Of a stretch of 64,000 bases of DNA, positions 40,559 through 48,554 are shown piece by piece. Each line of letters starts with the position of its first letter. Position 1 is the first letter of the stretch. A program made the translations under genes and the position numbers. This DNA is from Sphingorhabdus sp. EL138 (GTDB lineage: Bacteria; Pseudomonadota; Alphaproteobacteria; Sphingomonadales; Sphingomonadaceae): positions 1,550,001 through 1,614,000 of the forward strand of contig NZ_OGVD01000004.1 in NCBI RefSeq assembly GCF_900258045.1, read 5' to 3'. The notes under the pieces are model-generated. The model searched no databases. It was not told the origin of the DNA and saw nothing but the letters and a program-made list of their open reading frames with translations.

Positions 40559-41546
40559 CATCTTCAAGCCACGGGAAAACCGGCAATCCTTTCTCTCTTA
40601 GCCAATTGGCATTGTAGAGCGAGGACAGATAGCGAAAACCGGTGTCGCACAATATCGTGGCGACCTTGCTACCGGGACCAAGCTCTTTGCCAAGTGCAAT
40701 AGCACCAGCTACATTAATCCCGGATGAGAGGCCAAGGCAAAGTCCTTCTTCCTGCAACAGGCGTTCGACCCATTTCATCCCTTCTTCATCGCTGATCCGA
40801 TATTGCGTATCAATTGGTGCATCTTCCAGATTGCCTGTAATCCGTCCCTGCCCGATCCCCTCTGCAACGCTGCTGCCTTCGGATTTCAATTCACCATGCG
40901 CATAATAGTTGTACAGGGCTGCACCATGTGGATCAGCTAGTCCAATCTTCACTTTCTCATTCTTGGCTTTCAGGCCCATGCCCACGCCAGCGATCGTTCC
41001 GCCGGTCCCCGCTGCGCAAACGAAGCCATCGACCTTGCCATCGAGCTGTTTCCAGATTTCTTCCGCAGTCGTTTCAATATGCGCACGGCGGTTAGCGACA
41101 TTGTCAAACTGGTTTGCCCAAACCGCGCCTTCTGTTTCTTCGGCAAGGCGGCGGCTGGTATGAACAAAATGCCCAGGATTGGCATAAGGTGCCGCAGGCA
41201 CCAGAACCAACCTGGCTCCCAAGGCGCGAAGCGTGTCCATCTTTTCCCGGCTTTGAGTCTCCGGCATGACGATTGTTGTCTTGTAACCTTTGGCATTGGC
41301 AACGAGCGCGATTCCAATCCCGGTATTGCCAGCGGTACCTTCCACGATCATGCCACCGGGCTTTAACAGCCCGCGTTCCTCGGCATCCTGCACAATGAAC
41401 AAAGCAGCACGGTCTTTCACCGAAGCGCCGGGATTGGCGAATTCACATTTGCCATAAATGTCGCATCCTGCCTCCGCGCTGGGGCCAGCAAGATGAACGA
41501 GCGGGGTGTTACCGATCAGGTCGAGCGTTTCATTCACTATATTCAT
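40551..41546 (-). CDS. Cysteine synthase A-like PLP enzyme
   Basis: 331 residues from the ATG at 41546, with GGAAGG 4-5 bp upstream. The N-terminus MNIVNETLDLIGNTPLVHLAG is typical of the CysK/CBS family. The PLP lysine lies in FANPGASVKDRAALFIV, the substrate loop in EGTAGNTGIGIALVA, and the phosphate-binding glycine loop in GTGGTIAGVGMGLK. It would form cysteine from O-acetylserine and sulfide. The EGTAGNTGIG form (rather than EPTSGNTGIG) is found in a divergent CysK subgroup, so another beta-replacement substrate is possible. Confidence 0.85.
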   Translation of the reverse strand: MNIVNETLDLIGNTPLVHLAGPSAEAGCDIYGKCEFANPGASVKDRAALFIVQDAEERGLLKPGGMIVEGTAGNTGIGIALVANAKGYKTTIVMPETQSREKMDTLRALGARLVLVPAAPYANPGHFVHTSRRLAEETEGAVWANQFDNVANRRAHIETTAEEIWKQLDGKVDGFVCAAGTGGTIAGVGMGLKAKNEKVKIGLADPHGAALYNYYAHGELKSEGSSVAEGIGQGRITGNLEDAPIDTQYRISDEEGMKWVERLLQEEGLCLGLSSGINVAGAIALGKELGPGSKVATILCDTGFRYLSSLYNANWLREKGLPVFPWLEDDE

Positions 41547-41703
41547 GCGACCTTCCATAGTCCGCGTTGTCAATGGCGACAAGCGCGGACAATTTGCAGG
41601 GACCAAAGACCAGCTTTAGTGGCAGTGATTTGCTGTTGGACCGAAACACTCCTGAACGCTATTTGGAATCGATGGCAACGATTAATCTGAAGGTCCATTC
41701 TGC

Positions 41704-42102
41704 ATGACTTACATCGATAAACTGGCATGGATCCATATTGTAGACAGAAATATTCTGAGTACCCGAACAAGAGGCAGGGACACCTATTATATCCCCGGCG
41801 GAAAGCGAGCAAACGATGAATCAGATGAAGACGCACTATACAGGGAGATAAAAGAAGAACTGTCTGTGGAGCTGCAAAAAGATGGTCTAAAATACATAGG
41901 TAAATTTGAAGCTCAGGCTCATGGAGCAGAGGAAGGCGTTACCGTACGTATGACCTGTTACGAAGGGCCCTACATGGGCACTCTCTCGCCAGACTCTGAG
42001 ATTGCAGAAATGGTTTGGTTTGCACATTCAGATAGAGACAAAAGCTCTCGTGTCGACCAGATTATATTTGACTGGCTAAAGGATAAAGACCTGATCGACT
42101 GA
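41704..42102 (+). CDS. Nudix hydrolase
   Basis: 132 residues. The Nudix box reads GGKRANDESDEDALYREIKE then EL, matching Gx5Ex7REUxEE with Ser in place of the late Gly. Substrates of the family are nucleoside diphosphates linked to another group; the specificity here is unknown. Codon use differs from the neighbours: Arg is often AGA/AGG (DRNIL, RGRD, YREI) and Ile/Leu use ATA and CTA, and the gene is visibly AT-richer. This suggests recent acquisition. The flanking gaps (157 bp upstream, 83 bp downstream) show no mobile-element ends, and the start has only a weak Shine-Dalgarno. Confidence 0.75.
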   Translation: MTYIDKLAWIHIVDRNILSTRTRGRDTYYIPGGKRANDESDEDALYREIKEELSVELQKDGLKYIGKFEAQAHGAEEGVTVRMTCYEGPYMGTLSPDSEIAEMVWFAHSDRDKSSRVDQIIFDWLKDKDLID

Positions 42103-42185
42103 TTATTGCTGGCGATATCCAAGCACCGATAAACACTCGCCGACTTTGATGCCTTGGCATTAAGGACTCCCGTAAAACATTGCTA

Positions 42186-43034
42186 CTAGTCAGGTCGCTC
42201 GGCCAGCAAAGCACGCACCAGAGGTTGCAAATTCTCGTCATAGCGGGCGAGCATCACGTGCTCTTCGGCCGTCTCAAAATGACTGACGAGCTGTTTGCCA
42301 TTCCACCAGTGCAGTGCAATGGCCGGCGGGTCCGCGACAATCATATTGCGGCCATCGGGATTTTCAGGATCAATCGGTTCCAGGTCAAATGCAACCTGCG
42401 GTGCGGTGGACGCACAAATCGAGAGGTTTGTGCCTTCAAAAGACGTTGAAATATTCCGGTGCAGGTGGCCAGTAATCATACCCTTGATCTGGTCATGCCC
42501 TGCGATCGTTTCCGCCAGAACCGACACCCATGGCTCACGCGGATCGGTATTCATCCATGCAATACCCGATTCCACAGGAGGATGGTGCATGATGAGCAAT
42601 GTCGGCTTGTCCGGTTTCTCGGCCAGTCTTTCAGCCAGCCATCGTGCGCGAATGTCGCAAAACGCGCCCCCGTGACGCCCCTCTTCCAGCGTATCCAGAA
42701 ACAGCAAACGCAGCGGGCCATCATCAATCTCATATTGGACAAAGCCATCTGCTGAGGGCACGTCGGGAAACTGCTTTTGGAACGGGCCGCGCAGGTCATG
42801 ATTGCCCAGACACATATAGACAGGAAACGGTAAGTCGGAAAAAGCCTGCTCCAGCCGCATGTAACTATCCTGATCACCGCGATCGACCAAGTCGCCCGTA
42901 GCGAGCAGAGCGTCGGGTCGCGGTGTCATCTCGCACAGGACCTTGAGCGCCTGATCGAGGCGCTTGCGGTTAAATTCCGACGGATTATCTGGGTCGAAAC
43001 CGAGATGGATATCCGTTACCTGCGCCAAGATCAT
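42186..43034 (-). CDS. Class III cyclic-nucleotide phosphodiesterase-like metallophosphoesterase (CpdA/GpdQ type)
   Basis: 282 residues. The five metal-binding blocks of the family are all present: TDIHLG, ATGDLVDRGD, CLGNHDLRG, IMHHPPVESG and ITGHLHRN. This arrangement is that of CpdA (3',5'-cAMP phosphodiesterase) and the related glycerophosphodiesterases. It starts 27 bp after the decahaem cytochrome gene, last in an operon whose first gene encodes two cyclic-nucleotide-binding domains. A role in removing the cyclic nucleotide is therefore attractive, but the substrate is inferred. Confidence 0.8.
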   Translation of the reverse strand: MILAQVTDIHLGFDPDNPSEFNRKRLDQALKVLCEMTPRPDALLATGDLVDRGDQDSYMRLEQAFSDLPFPVYMCLGNHDLRGPFQKQFPDVPSADGFVQYEIDDGPLRLLFLDTLEEGRHGGAFCDIRARWLAERLAEKPDKPTLLIMHHPPVESGIAWMNTDPREPWVSVLAETIAGHDQIKGMITGHLHRNISTSFEGTNLSICASTAPQVAFDLEPIDPENPDGRNMIVADPPAIALHWWNGKQLVSHFETAEEHVMLARYDENLQPLVRALLAERPD

Positions 43035-43061
43035 GGGCGCTTCCTCTCTGTTATGTCGCCT

Positions 43062-44933
43062 CTAACGACTGGCAATCTTCTTCTGCTTTCTTATCTTAAC
43101 TGTCAGCTTGTCGGAAGGCTTAAGCACCTCATTGTCGTTCGCCATCTTGTCAGGCTTTTTCCGTTTGTCCTTCTGCTGCTCCTTGATCAGCCAGGGCGCG
43201 CCGTCATCGGCATGGTAATCATGACACATGGCGCAGCTCGATGGAACATCGGAGCTTTTCTGGAACTCGCCGCCATGACATTCACGGCAGGTTTTGATGC
43301 CGGGCAACAGCAGGTCACGCGCGTTGTCCGATGTCGTCGCTGCGTGGCAGGAGGTGCAATCCTCGTCATTATGCGCTTCATGGCTGAACCAGCCCTTGTG
43401 CATATAACGATCAGTCTGCGTTACCGGCTTGATACCATAGTCAACCCGTCCGCGCGCCGTCGGCGGCGTGACGCCATGGCAATCGAAACAGGCGCCGCCG
43501 CGTGAAAATACCTGCTGAATAGCCAGATTTGCCCGGCTTGGCCGGAACTGGACAGCACGCGCATAATCGCTTGCCACCCTGCTGTCATTTTCTGCGCCCG
43601 GACGCCGCCGCTTCATACCGCCAAGATTAATGGGCCGCGAAGGACCGGTGGAACGATAATAAGCGCGCAGGTCCGCACGCACCATATCGGGCTCGCCATG
43701 CCGCAATGTACGCACCGTGCTGCCAATTTCTTCAAAGGCAAGACTGTGGCACATCGCGCAGTCTTCCTCCATGTCCACGGGCTCAAACCGAACACCGTTC
43801 GAATCCGGCGTATGGCAGTCTGCACAGACCAGCGAATCGCCAAAACCAAATTTCGCCGACAGCCGCCGCCCCATTTGCGCGACCCCGCCGGTTTTTGACA
43901 TATGCACATCATGCGGGAATTTCAGACCATTATATTCAGTGGGCTTCTCATCGAGTGAAACCCGCTTGCGAGGTGGATTTTTGCCGCCAGGCTGGACCAG
44001 CAAAGCAGGACGAAACTGCGGGTGTGAAATCCCGAAATCTGACGCATTTTCAAGCTCTGTATCGGTCAAACGCCCGTCCATTCCCTCGTGACAATCCGCG
44101 CAGAATTTTTGCGCAGTAGGTTCCATAGCACCTGCCCCCTCATGCTCGGTGTGACATTCGACACACCTGCCGGGTGGCTTATTAAAGGCTGACGCAAAAG
44201 CCGCACCTACCTTGGCAAAGCCCTCCGGCTCGCCCATGGCTGTCAGCAGGCGGTCTTTTTTGGCATGATCATGTGCGTCATCTTCATGACAGTTCATGCA
44301 GGTTTTGTCTGTGACAGTCACAAAGGCATCGACATGGCAGGCCTGACAATCACCTTCCAGGCTGTGATGTGCATCGCTCAAAGCACCCGATGACCACATG
44401 GTATCGGCATGGAATCCTTCCGGCCGCTCTTCGACGCCGCGATAGGTGGCCCATGTGTAGATCGGCCAGATCAGAAACGCGGCAAGCATAAGTCCGACAA
44501 AACCCCAAGCGCTGACCCGTTTACCGGGCAGCAGGCCTTTCAATGTGTAGAGCGCGCCCTCGTCCCGCTCTTGTGCGGAATCCGAAAGCGCCTCGACCCG
44601 TTTGACGGTCAGGATCACGTCTTCTTCGTCTTGACTGACCGCTATGACATGGCCGCCAAAACCAATTTCAGCACCGGCGCCGGGATCAATGGTTGCGGAC
44701 ATCTGGTCGCGGCCATCAACCGAGAATTTCTGGCCCGAGATACTTTCAATCTCAATCTGGCCGTCTTCAAGCTGGCGAATGACCGCATGGTCGGGATTGA
44801 CGGCCAGGTCTGGCAGATGGATCGCATTTGCCGTATTACGGCCGATCCCGATTTCAGCATCCGTGAACGGATTGGAGCGGATAATCTCGCGCCCATCAGC
44901 GGTGACGGCAATCTGGCGAACGATAAAGGTCAT
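43062..44933 (-). CDS. FHA-domain decahaem cytochrome c
   Basis: 623 residues. Residues 1 to about 115 form an FHA-like beta sandwich (IGIGRNTANAIHLPDLAVNPDHAVI holds the GR and the xxH positions). One membrane helix follows (about 142-163), then a long periplasmic part. It has ten CxxCH haem motifs starting at residues 196, 212, 257, 278, 370, 392, 482, 526, 549 and 567, with many extra His as distal ligands. The tail is Lys-rich. FHA domains read phosphothreonine, so this would link cytoplasmic phosphorylation to a periplasmic multihaem wire. It starts 15 bp after the cytochrome b gene with a GGGAGA Shine-Dalgarno. Confidence 0.88.
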   Translation of the reverse strand: MTFIVRQIAVTADGREIIRSNPFTDAEIGIGRNTANAIHLPDLAVNPDHAVIRQLEDGQIEIESISGQKFSVDGRDQMSATIDPGAGAEIGFGGHVIAVSQDEEDVILTVKRVEALSDSAQERDEGALYTLKGLLPGKRVSAWGFVGLMLAAFLIWPIYTWATYRGVEERPEGFHADTMWSSGALSDAHHSLEGDCQACHVDAFVTVTDKTCMNCHEDDAHDHAKKDRLLTAMGEPEGFAKVGAAFASAFNKPPGRCVECHTEHEGAGAMEPTAQKFCADCHEGMDGRLTDTELENASDFGISHPQFRPALLVQPGGKNPPRKRVSLDEKPTEYNGLKFPHDVHMSKTGGVAQMGRRLSAKFGFGDSLVCADCHTPDSNGVRFEPVDMEEDCAMCHSLAFEEIGSTVRTLRHGEPDMVRADLRAYYRSTGPSRPINLGGMKRRRPGAENDSRVASDYARAVQFRPSRANLAIQQVFSRGGACFDCHGVTPPTARGRVDYGIKPVTQTDRYMHKGWFSHEAHNDEDCTSCHAATTSDNARDLLLPGIKTCRECHGGEFQKSSDVPSSCAMCHDYHADDGAPWLIKEQQKDKRKKPDKMANDNEVLKPSDKLTVKIRKQKKIASR

Positions 44934-44948
44934 GCTGCTATCTCCCGC

Positions 44949-45830
44949 CTACCAGTAAAAGAAAACGCTGATGATATGCGCCGACAGCGACGCGATCAGG
45001 GCGAAGGTCATCGGTACATGAATGAACAACCAGACCTGCAGCAGCGCTTTCAGCCGAAGATGGCGGCGGACGCGCGCGAGCGTCGCTTCCTTTTTCTCAA
45101 GCAGCGCATCAACCTTGTCGAGCGGATCATCCCCGCCCATGCGAGGCTGATAAGCGCGTTCTCGCCGCAAATCAGCCTGCGCAGCGCGGGTAGCGCAATT
45201 GGGATATTTGCCGGATACCCGTTTCAGAAAACCGCCGCCGAAGGGATCCTGTTCCAGTGATTGCAGCACTAAGGCCGCGTGTTCGGCTGACAATGGCTGT
45301 GCCGCTTCATGCAATTGCCGGTCGAGCGAGCGCAGGCTTTCCAGCATCTGCGTCTCGGTCATCTCGTCGCGATTGTTGGACAGCGCCTGCGGAATGGTTG
45401 CGTAGAAATAGATGCCGACAATGCCAGAGATGATCACGATCATCATGAAGGCATAGGTGGCCGTATGGATGTTCCAGCCAAACTGGAAACCGGTGTGCAA
45501 TGTGCCGATGACAATCAGGCTGAGGCCGAGATAGATATGCGCCGAGGTCCAAGCCTTGAGCGACCATTTGCCCGAGGTCATTGCCCGCTTGCGGACACCA
45601 AGCATGGTGAGCCACAGGATGAGCCCGGCCCCGATCGTGCCGAGCGTATAGCCATACCAGCTGCCGCCATTATGGCGCGGCGAGACGTCGATGAAGAGAT
45701 AGCTGACAATGGATAGCAGCATGATGAAAGAGGCAATTTTCAGCCATTTATAGCCAGCATGTTTTAGAAAACCGTCATGCATGGCGACTTTCTTTTTCGC
45801 GACATCACCGGGAACAGGAACAGAGGCCAT
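44949..45830 (-). CDS. Predicted di-haem b-type membrane cytochrome
   Basis: 293 residues from the ATG at 45830, which overlaps the stop of the upstream fusion gene (TAATG); the longer upstream reading lies inside that gene. Five membrane helices are visible at about 29-47, 62-78, 96-114, 123-145 and 265-290. His98/His112 and His271/His285 form two His-x13-His pairs in helices 3 and 5, the classical layout for two stacked b haems, with His122 in reserve. Residues 150-262 are a charged, helical cytoplasmic insert of unknown role. The protein could carry electrons between the ferredoxin-flavin subunit and the decahaem subunit. Confidence 0.7.
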   Translation of the reverse strand: MASVPVPGDVAKKKVAMHDGFLKHAGYKWLKIASFIMLLSIVSYLFIDVSPRHNGGSWYGYTLGTIGAGLILWLTMLGVRKRAMTSGKWSLKAWTSAHIYLGLSLIVIGTLHTGFQFGWNIHTATYAFMMIVIISGIVGIYFYATIPQALSNNRDEMTETQMLESLRSLDRQLHEAAQPLSAEHAALVLQSLEQDPFGGGFLKRVSGKYPNCATRAAQADLRRERAYQPRMGGDDPLDKVDALLEKKEATLARVRRHLRLKALLQVWLFIHVPMTFALIASLSAHIISVFFYW

Positions 45831-48325
45831 TATGCGTCCTCCTGCTCTAGCTTGGCGACGGTGAGGAATTCTTCTGGCGCGACACGGATCGCGGCACCGG
45901 TGGGACAGGCGCGGACACAGGCCGGGCCGCCGTTGATACCGGCGCACATATCACACTTGATCGCTTTCTTGGGTTTCTCGACATCGGGATCGCTATTTGC
46001 TGCGGCCCATTGCTTGTCGGGCTCACCGGGACCCGGCCCACTACCGAAGAACAGCCAGCTCAGCAGGCCGGGTTTCTTCGGCGGCACCTTGTCCATGCGG
46101 ATCACGCCATAGGGGCAATAACGCTGGCAATTGCCGCAACCGATGCAAGTGTCATCAATAAACACTTCGCCGTCCGCACCGCGGTGGATCGCATCGGGCG
46201 GGCAATCGGACATGCAATGCGGATGCTCGCAGTGCCGGCAGCTTGTCGGGACGTGCAGATGTGCATAGGTCCGGCCTGCTTCCCGGTCGAGACGGGACAG
46301 ACCTTCATGGCTGTCGGCACAAGCTTTCTCGCAATTATCGCAGCCGACGCATAGATTCTCGTCGATAAGCAAAACATCGGTCGCTTCACCGATACCATTG
46401 TCGACGAGGAAATTGGCAACACCAGAATACATGTCGACAACGCCGGAGAAGCTGTCTTTTTTTGCCTCGACAAAGGCATTCACATCCTGACGAGAGGCCA
46501 TTTCCTGCTTGGCCTTGCGCATCAGGTCGGGATGCTTGTCGAGGACCTTCTTAAAGGCATCGCCGTTGATCTTGATGACTTCCGACTTGATCGCCGCCTT
46601 TACAGTCGCGGTCCGCATGCCGCCCGCGATCAGGGTCATTTCCCCGACGTAAGAACCTGCTGGCAGATAGGACAGGAACACCGGCTTGCCACCAATTTCC
46701 TTTTCCACGACCATCGATCCCACGCGAATGACGTAGATATCATTGCCCGCGCTGCCTTCCTCAATAATCGCTTCGCCTGCCCTGACATTCATAATCTCGC
46801 TGCTCTCGACAACCTCAGAGATATCGTCTTTGGTCAGGCCGGAACCAAACATCTGCAGCAACTGGCGTTCCGTGGAGATGCGCGTGATAGCGCGCTTGGC
46901 AGCTGGCACCGAGGCCTGCAGTTTCAACGCCGCCGTGCGGGAAATCTCTACAACGATCAGGTCTTCAGCCGCGTTAATGGTCGCACCGCGGCGGCGACCG
47001 GAAATCAGGCCTACTTCGCCGAAAATCGATCCCTCCTCAATGGGCACCGTGATCGACGGGTCATTGGGATCAATTTCCACCGCCACCGAACCTTCCGCAA
47101 TGGCGAACAGCGATGAGCCCGGTTCATTCTTCTCGAAAGCCACCTCGCCGCGACGATAACGGCGCGGTTCGCTGTCGAGCATGAACTCCCGCATCTGCAG
47201 TGATGATAGCTCGTTAAGAATAGTGACCCGCTCCCGGAAAAATTCCAGCCACTCATCGACCGACTTGCCACCGGGCAGGTCTGCAAATTTCTTCTCGAGT
47301 ATTGGCTCATCCGCTGGCTTCAGGTCTTTGTTACCGTTGATAAATTCAATGACGTCATAGCCCTGGTTCATACAGTGCTTGATCAGTGGATAGCCAGCCA
47401 GCGCACCGATGACATAAATGCCCTTCTTCGTGCTTTCGAAAGCCGGGGTCAGCTTGGGATAAGCCTCCCGATCTTCGCTGGTAAATTCAATTCCGCATTC
47501 TTCGACAAATTTGCGCGGCGGTGCTGATCCCATGCGTGCAATGATCCGGTCGCACTTGATTGTTTCTTGCCCATCGCGGGTTTCGAGCACCAGCTCACCA
47601 TCCTTGACTTCCGCAGGGGTTGTCTCGGTACGGACATCTACCTTGCCCTGCTCGCCGGCTTCCATCAACAGCTTCACGTTGGCCTTTTTTGCACGCGCAA
47701 ATTCCGGCGAGCGATTGAGGATCGTGACAATATTATTCTGAGCCGCATCGGCCGCCAGACCCAGCGCATTCTCAATCCCGGCATCGCCGGAGCCGATCAC
47801 GGTAATATGCTCGTCATAATATTCGCCGGGGTCATCCAACTGATATTGCACCAGCTTGTTATCACCGCCGGGACAGCGCATCAGGTTCGGATTGCCCTGC
47901 GTCCCAATCGCCATGACGATCGTTTCCGCCATCACTTTATCACCGTTTTTCAACGTGATAGTGAAGTTTCCTTCGTCTCCTTCGATCTTCACCGGTTCGG
48001 CATTAAACTGGACATTGACCTCGCAAGCCGCGGTCTGCTTGTCCCAGATCTCCAGTATGGCTTCGCGCTTGCCCGCGTCAAAATCCATGTCCGAACGCAG
48101 CACCAGTTGGCTCGGCGTCGCCATGACATGCTTGCCTTTTTGATATTTGTAGATGGTGTCGGAAAGATGGTCAGTCTTTTCCAGCAGCACATGTTTCAGC
48201 TTCAACTGTGCGGCACGGCCAGCAGCACTCATGCCCGCTGGTCCCGATCCCACGATCACCACTCGAAACTTGTCCGCCACGCGCTTCTTCCCCCTTTTGC
48301 CCTTCTTGGCCCAACGCTCCCTCAT
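45830..48325 (-). CDS. Flavin oxidoreductase - tandem cyclic-nucleotide-binding - four [4Fe-4S] ferredoxin fusion
   Basis: 831 residues. Residues 20-340 form a two-dinucleotide-binding flavoprotein (VVIVGSGPAGMSAAG for FAD, ITVIGSGDAGIENALG for NAD(P)H, and the closing GIYVIGALAGYPLIK), without the CxxC of thioredoxin reductases. Residues of about 380-490 and 505-605 are two cyclic-nucleotide-binding domains. The second has a full phosphate cassette (GEMTL...RTATV, 561-575); the first is weaker (GEVGL...RGATI). Residues 655-815 carry 16 cysteines (659/662/665/669, 696/699/704/708, 727/730/733/737, 791/794/803/807) in the DmsB/NrfC four-cluster pattern. A GTG start at 48280, after AGGGGG, is an alternative that removes a basic 15-residue leader. 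First gene of the redox operon. Confidence 0.85.
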   Translation of the reverse strand: MRERWAKKGKRGKKRVADKFRVVIVGSGPAGMSAAGRAAQLKLKHVLLEKTDHLSDTIYKYQKGKHVMATPSQLVLRSDMDFDAGKREAILEIWDKQTAACEVNVQFNAEPVKIEGDEGNFTITLKNGDKVMAETIVMAIGTQGNPNLMRCPGGDNKLVQYQLDDPGEYYDEHITVIGSGDAGIENALGLAADAAQNNIVTILNRSPEFARAKKANVKLLMEAGEQGKVDVRTETTPAEVKDGELVLETRDGQETIKCDRIIARMGSAPPRKFVEECGIEFTSEDREAYPKLTPAFESTKKGIYVIGALAGYPLIKHCMNQGYDVIEFINGNKDLKPADEPILEKKFADLPGGKSVDEWLEFFRERVTILNELSSLQMREFMLDSEPRRYRRGEVAFEKNEPGSSLFAIAEGSVAVEIDPNDPSITVPIEEGSIFGEVGLISGRRRGATINAAEDLIVVEISRTAALKLQASVPAAKRAITRISTERQLLQMFGSGLTKDDISEVVESSEIMNVRAGEAIIEEGSAGNDIYVIRVGSMVVEKEIGGKPVFLSYLPAGSYVGEMTLIAGGMRTATVKAAIKSEVIKINGDAFKKVLDKHPDLMRKAKQEMASRQDVNAFVEAKKDSFSGVVDMYSGVANFLVDNGIGEATDVLLIDENLCVGCDNCEKACADSHEGLSRLDREAGRTYAHLHVPTSCRHCEHPHCMSDCPPDAIHRGADGEVFIDDTCIGCGNCQRYCPYGVIRMDKVPPKKPGLLSWLFFGSGPGPGEPDKQWAAANSDPDVEKPKKAIKCDMCAGINGGPACVRACPTGAAIRVAPEEFLTVAKLEQEDA

Positions 48326-48554
48326 GCGTTAACGGACCAATGCGGCAAGTTTTCCGGCTCTAGCGCGACCCCAAAAGACTTAACTTACCAGCATCTTACC
48401 AAAAAGCTTTTGATATGCCAGTGGAAAATATCACAGTTTGAACCGCTTTGGTCACTATCGAAAATCTGAAACAAAATGCTTGTCAAAGCGGTACAGTTTA
48501 CGACAATGCGAGGCGATCAACTGGGTCGCACCAGTTAAGGAACGGGTTTTAGAG
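48326..48554. promoter_or_regulatory. Divergent control region of the redox operon and the CcmI-like gene
   Basis: 229 bp. It holds a direct repeat CTTACCA (48384-48390 and 48395-48401, 11-bp period), an AAAAGCTTTT palindrome (48402-48411), a 9-bp inverted repeat ACCGCTTTG/CAAAGCGGT (48442-48450 and 48484-48492, 42 bp apart), and near the plus-strand gene an imperfect palindrome TCAACTGG...CCAGTTAA. No full CRP or FNR consensus was found. The density of repeats suggests regulation by a dimeric factor. Confidence 0.45.

Noticed and set aside
48430-48437. CRP-type half-site (TGTGA) in the redox promoter
   Set aside because: Only one half-site fits; the partner half reads CCACT instead of TCACA.
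47567-48469. Plus-strand frame of 300 codons
   Set aside because: Antisense to the flavin domain of the redox fusion, which has clear motifs.
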